From positions 1 to 6,905 of the forward strand of contig CAJQKX010000579.1 of the NCBI GenBank assembly GCA_905479025.1: a stretch of DNA of 6,905 nucleotides, read 5' to 3'. The position numbers were made by a program, and so were the translations under genes. This DNA is from an uncultured Paraglaciecola sp. (GTDB taxonomy: Bacteria; Pseudomonadota; Gammaproteobacteria; Enterobacterales; Alteromonadaceae). Below the pieces are notes generated by a model that was not told the DNA's origin, did no database searches, and worked only from the letters and a program-made list of their open reading frames with translations. Below, piece after piece: positions 6,566-6,905 of the stretch; position 1 is the stretch's first letter, and each line of letters starts with the position of its first letter.

Positions 6566-6905
6566 ACCCAGACCAAAGTTTTACGTTAACGTCATATTTT
6601 GACGACAGAGCTTCTACATCGTCCCTGAAAAGGGCGGTGAGCTGCGCTCTCACTTCACGGGGAATTTCGGGAATCGGCAACTTTTGGGAAGAAGTGCACT
6701 TCAACTTTAAGGACCTGTAAGCCTGAATCCATTCTTCATTCAGACTATTATAAAAATAAGATTTAAAGCGGCTTGGCCTCAACAAAAACCGCATCAGAAG
6801 ACTCTCTTTAAAGCGCCCTCCAGAGTTGTAAATCTTATCAGGTTGTCTGTACGAAAATTTTCATCCACATCTAAAAACGAGAACACGTTAGACATTACAT
6901 CAGAA
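6552..6905 (-). pseudogene. Sulfotransferase (PAPS-dependent type), C-terminal part with an apparent one-base frameshift, cut by the window edge
   Basis: Would transfer sulfate from PAPS to a sugar of the repeat unit or another acceptor. Entering from the right edge, one frame reads SDVMSNVFSFLDVDENFRTD up to about 6842 and then goes off register to a TGA at 6794-6796. A second frame, opening with a TGA at 6861-6863, takes over as PDKIYNSGGRFKESLLMRFL, continues through LRPSRFKSYF, IPREVRAQLTALFRDDVEAL and KLW, and stops with TAA at 6552-6554. Joined, the two give the standard end of the family: 'vF.FLgVD..F..d...YN.sG..r...l...LrrP', then 'L.pe.ra.L...f..die.L......W'. One extra C in the CC at 6841-6842 (GG on the plus strand) restores the frame. 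The PAPS-binding N-terminal loop is outside the window. A short separate ORF starting at the Met at 6794 would lack a catalytic core, so I treat it as part of this gene. Decay and sequencing error cannot be told apart here. Confidence 0.72.

Noticed and set aside
6552..6794. Independent 80-residue hypothetical protein starting at the Met at 6794
   Set aside because: The sulfotransferase reading continues in frame upstream of this Met to about 6842 and then in another frame to the window edge, so it is the end of a larger broken gene.

Overview
The window is most of a Wzx/Wzy-type surface polysaccharide locus (exopolysaccharide, capsule or O-antigen), probably from a marine or aquatic gammaproteobacterium. 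That lineage is a guess from the AT-leaning composition, the Gram-negative type of the enzymes and an IS256-family element; no taxonomic marker gene is present. All genes lie on the minus strand and are transcribed from right to left. The promoter and the start of the locus lie beyond the right edge.

In transcription order: (1) the C-terminal part of a PAPS-type sulfotransferase, entering from the right edge and split by an apparent one-base deletion (6552-6905); (2) a family 2 glycosyltransferase (5756-6565); (3) a left-handed beta-helix O-acyltransferase (5092-5787); (4) a Wzy-like O-antigen polymerase/ligase (3920-5095); (5) a GT-B family 4 glycosyltransferase with a TTG start (2830-3915); (6) a second GT-B glycosyltransferase of the DUF1972/Cps2T type (1715-2833); (7) a Wzx-like flippase with a GTG start (349-1683). 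Gene junctions overlap by 4 to 32 bases or are separated by 4 to 31 bases, so this is almost certainly one translationally coupled operon.

Together the enzymes would extend a lipid-linked oligosaccharide at the inner face of the cytoplasmic membrane (GT2 and two GT4 enzymes), decorate it (acyl group and possibly sulfate), flip it (Wzx) and polymerise it in the periplasm (Wzy). The initiating sugar-phosphate transferase, the Wza/Wzc export parts and the sugar nucleotide genes are not in this window.

The left end (1-211) is the 5' end of an IS256-family element: a transposase N-terminus on the minus strand, also broken by an apparent one-base deletion, with a candidate terminal repeat at about 182-211. 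Between it and wzx lies about 137 bases with an unrecognised lysine-rich reading frame (221-349). I see no convincing terminator, tRNA, riboswitch or CRISPR array.

No clearly new system is visible. The best leads are the two single-base frameshifts at the two ends, the potential sulfation of the polymer, and the unexplained tail between wzx and the insertion element.
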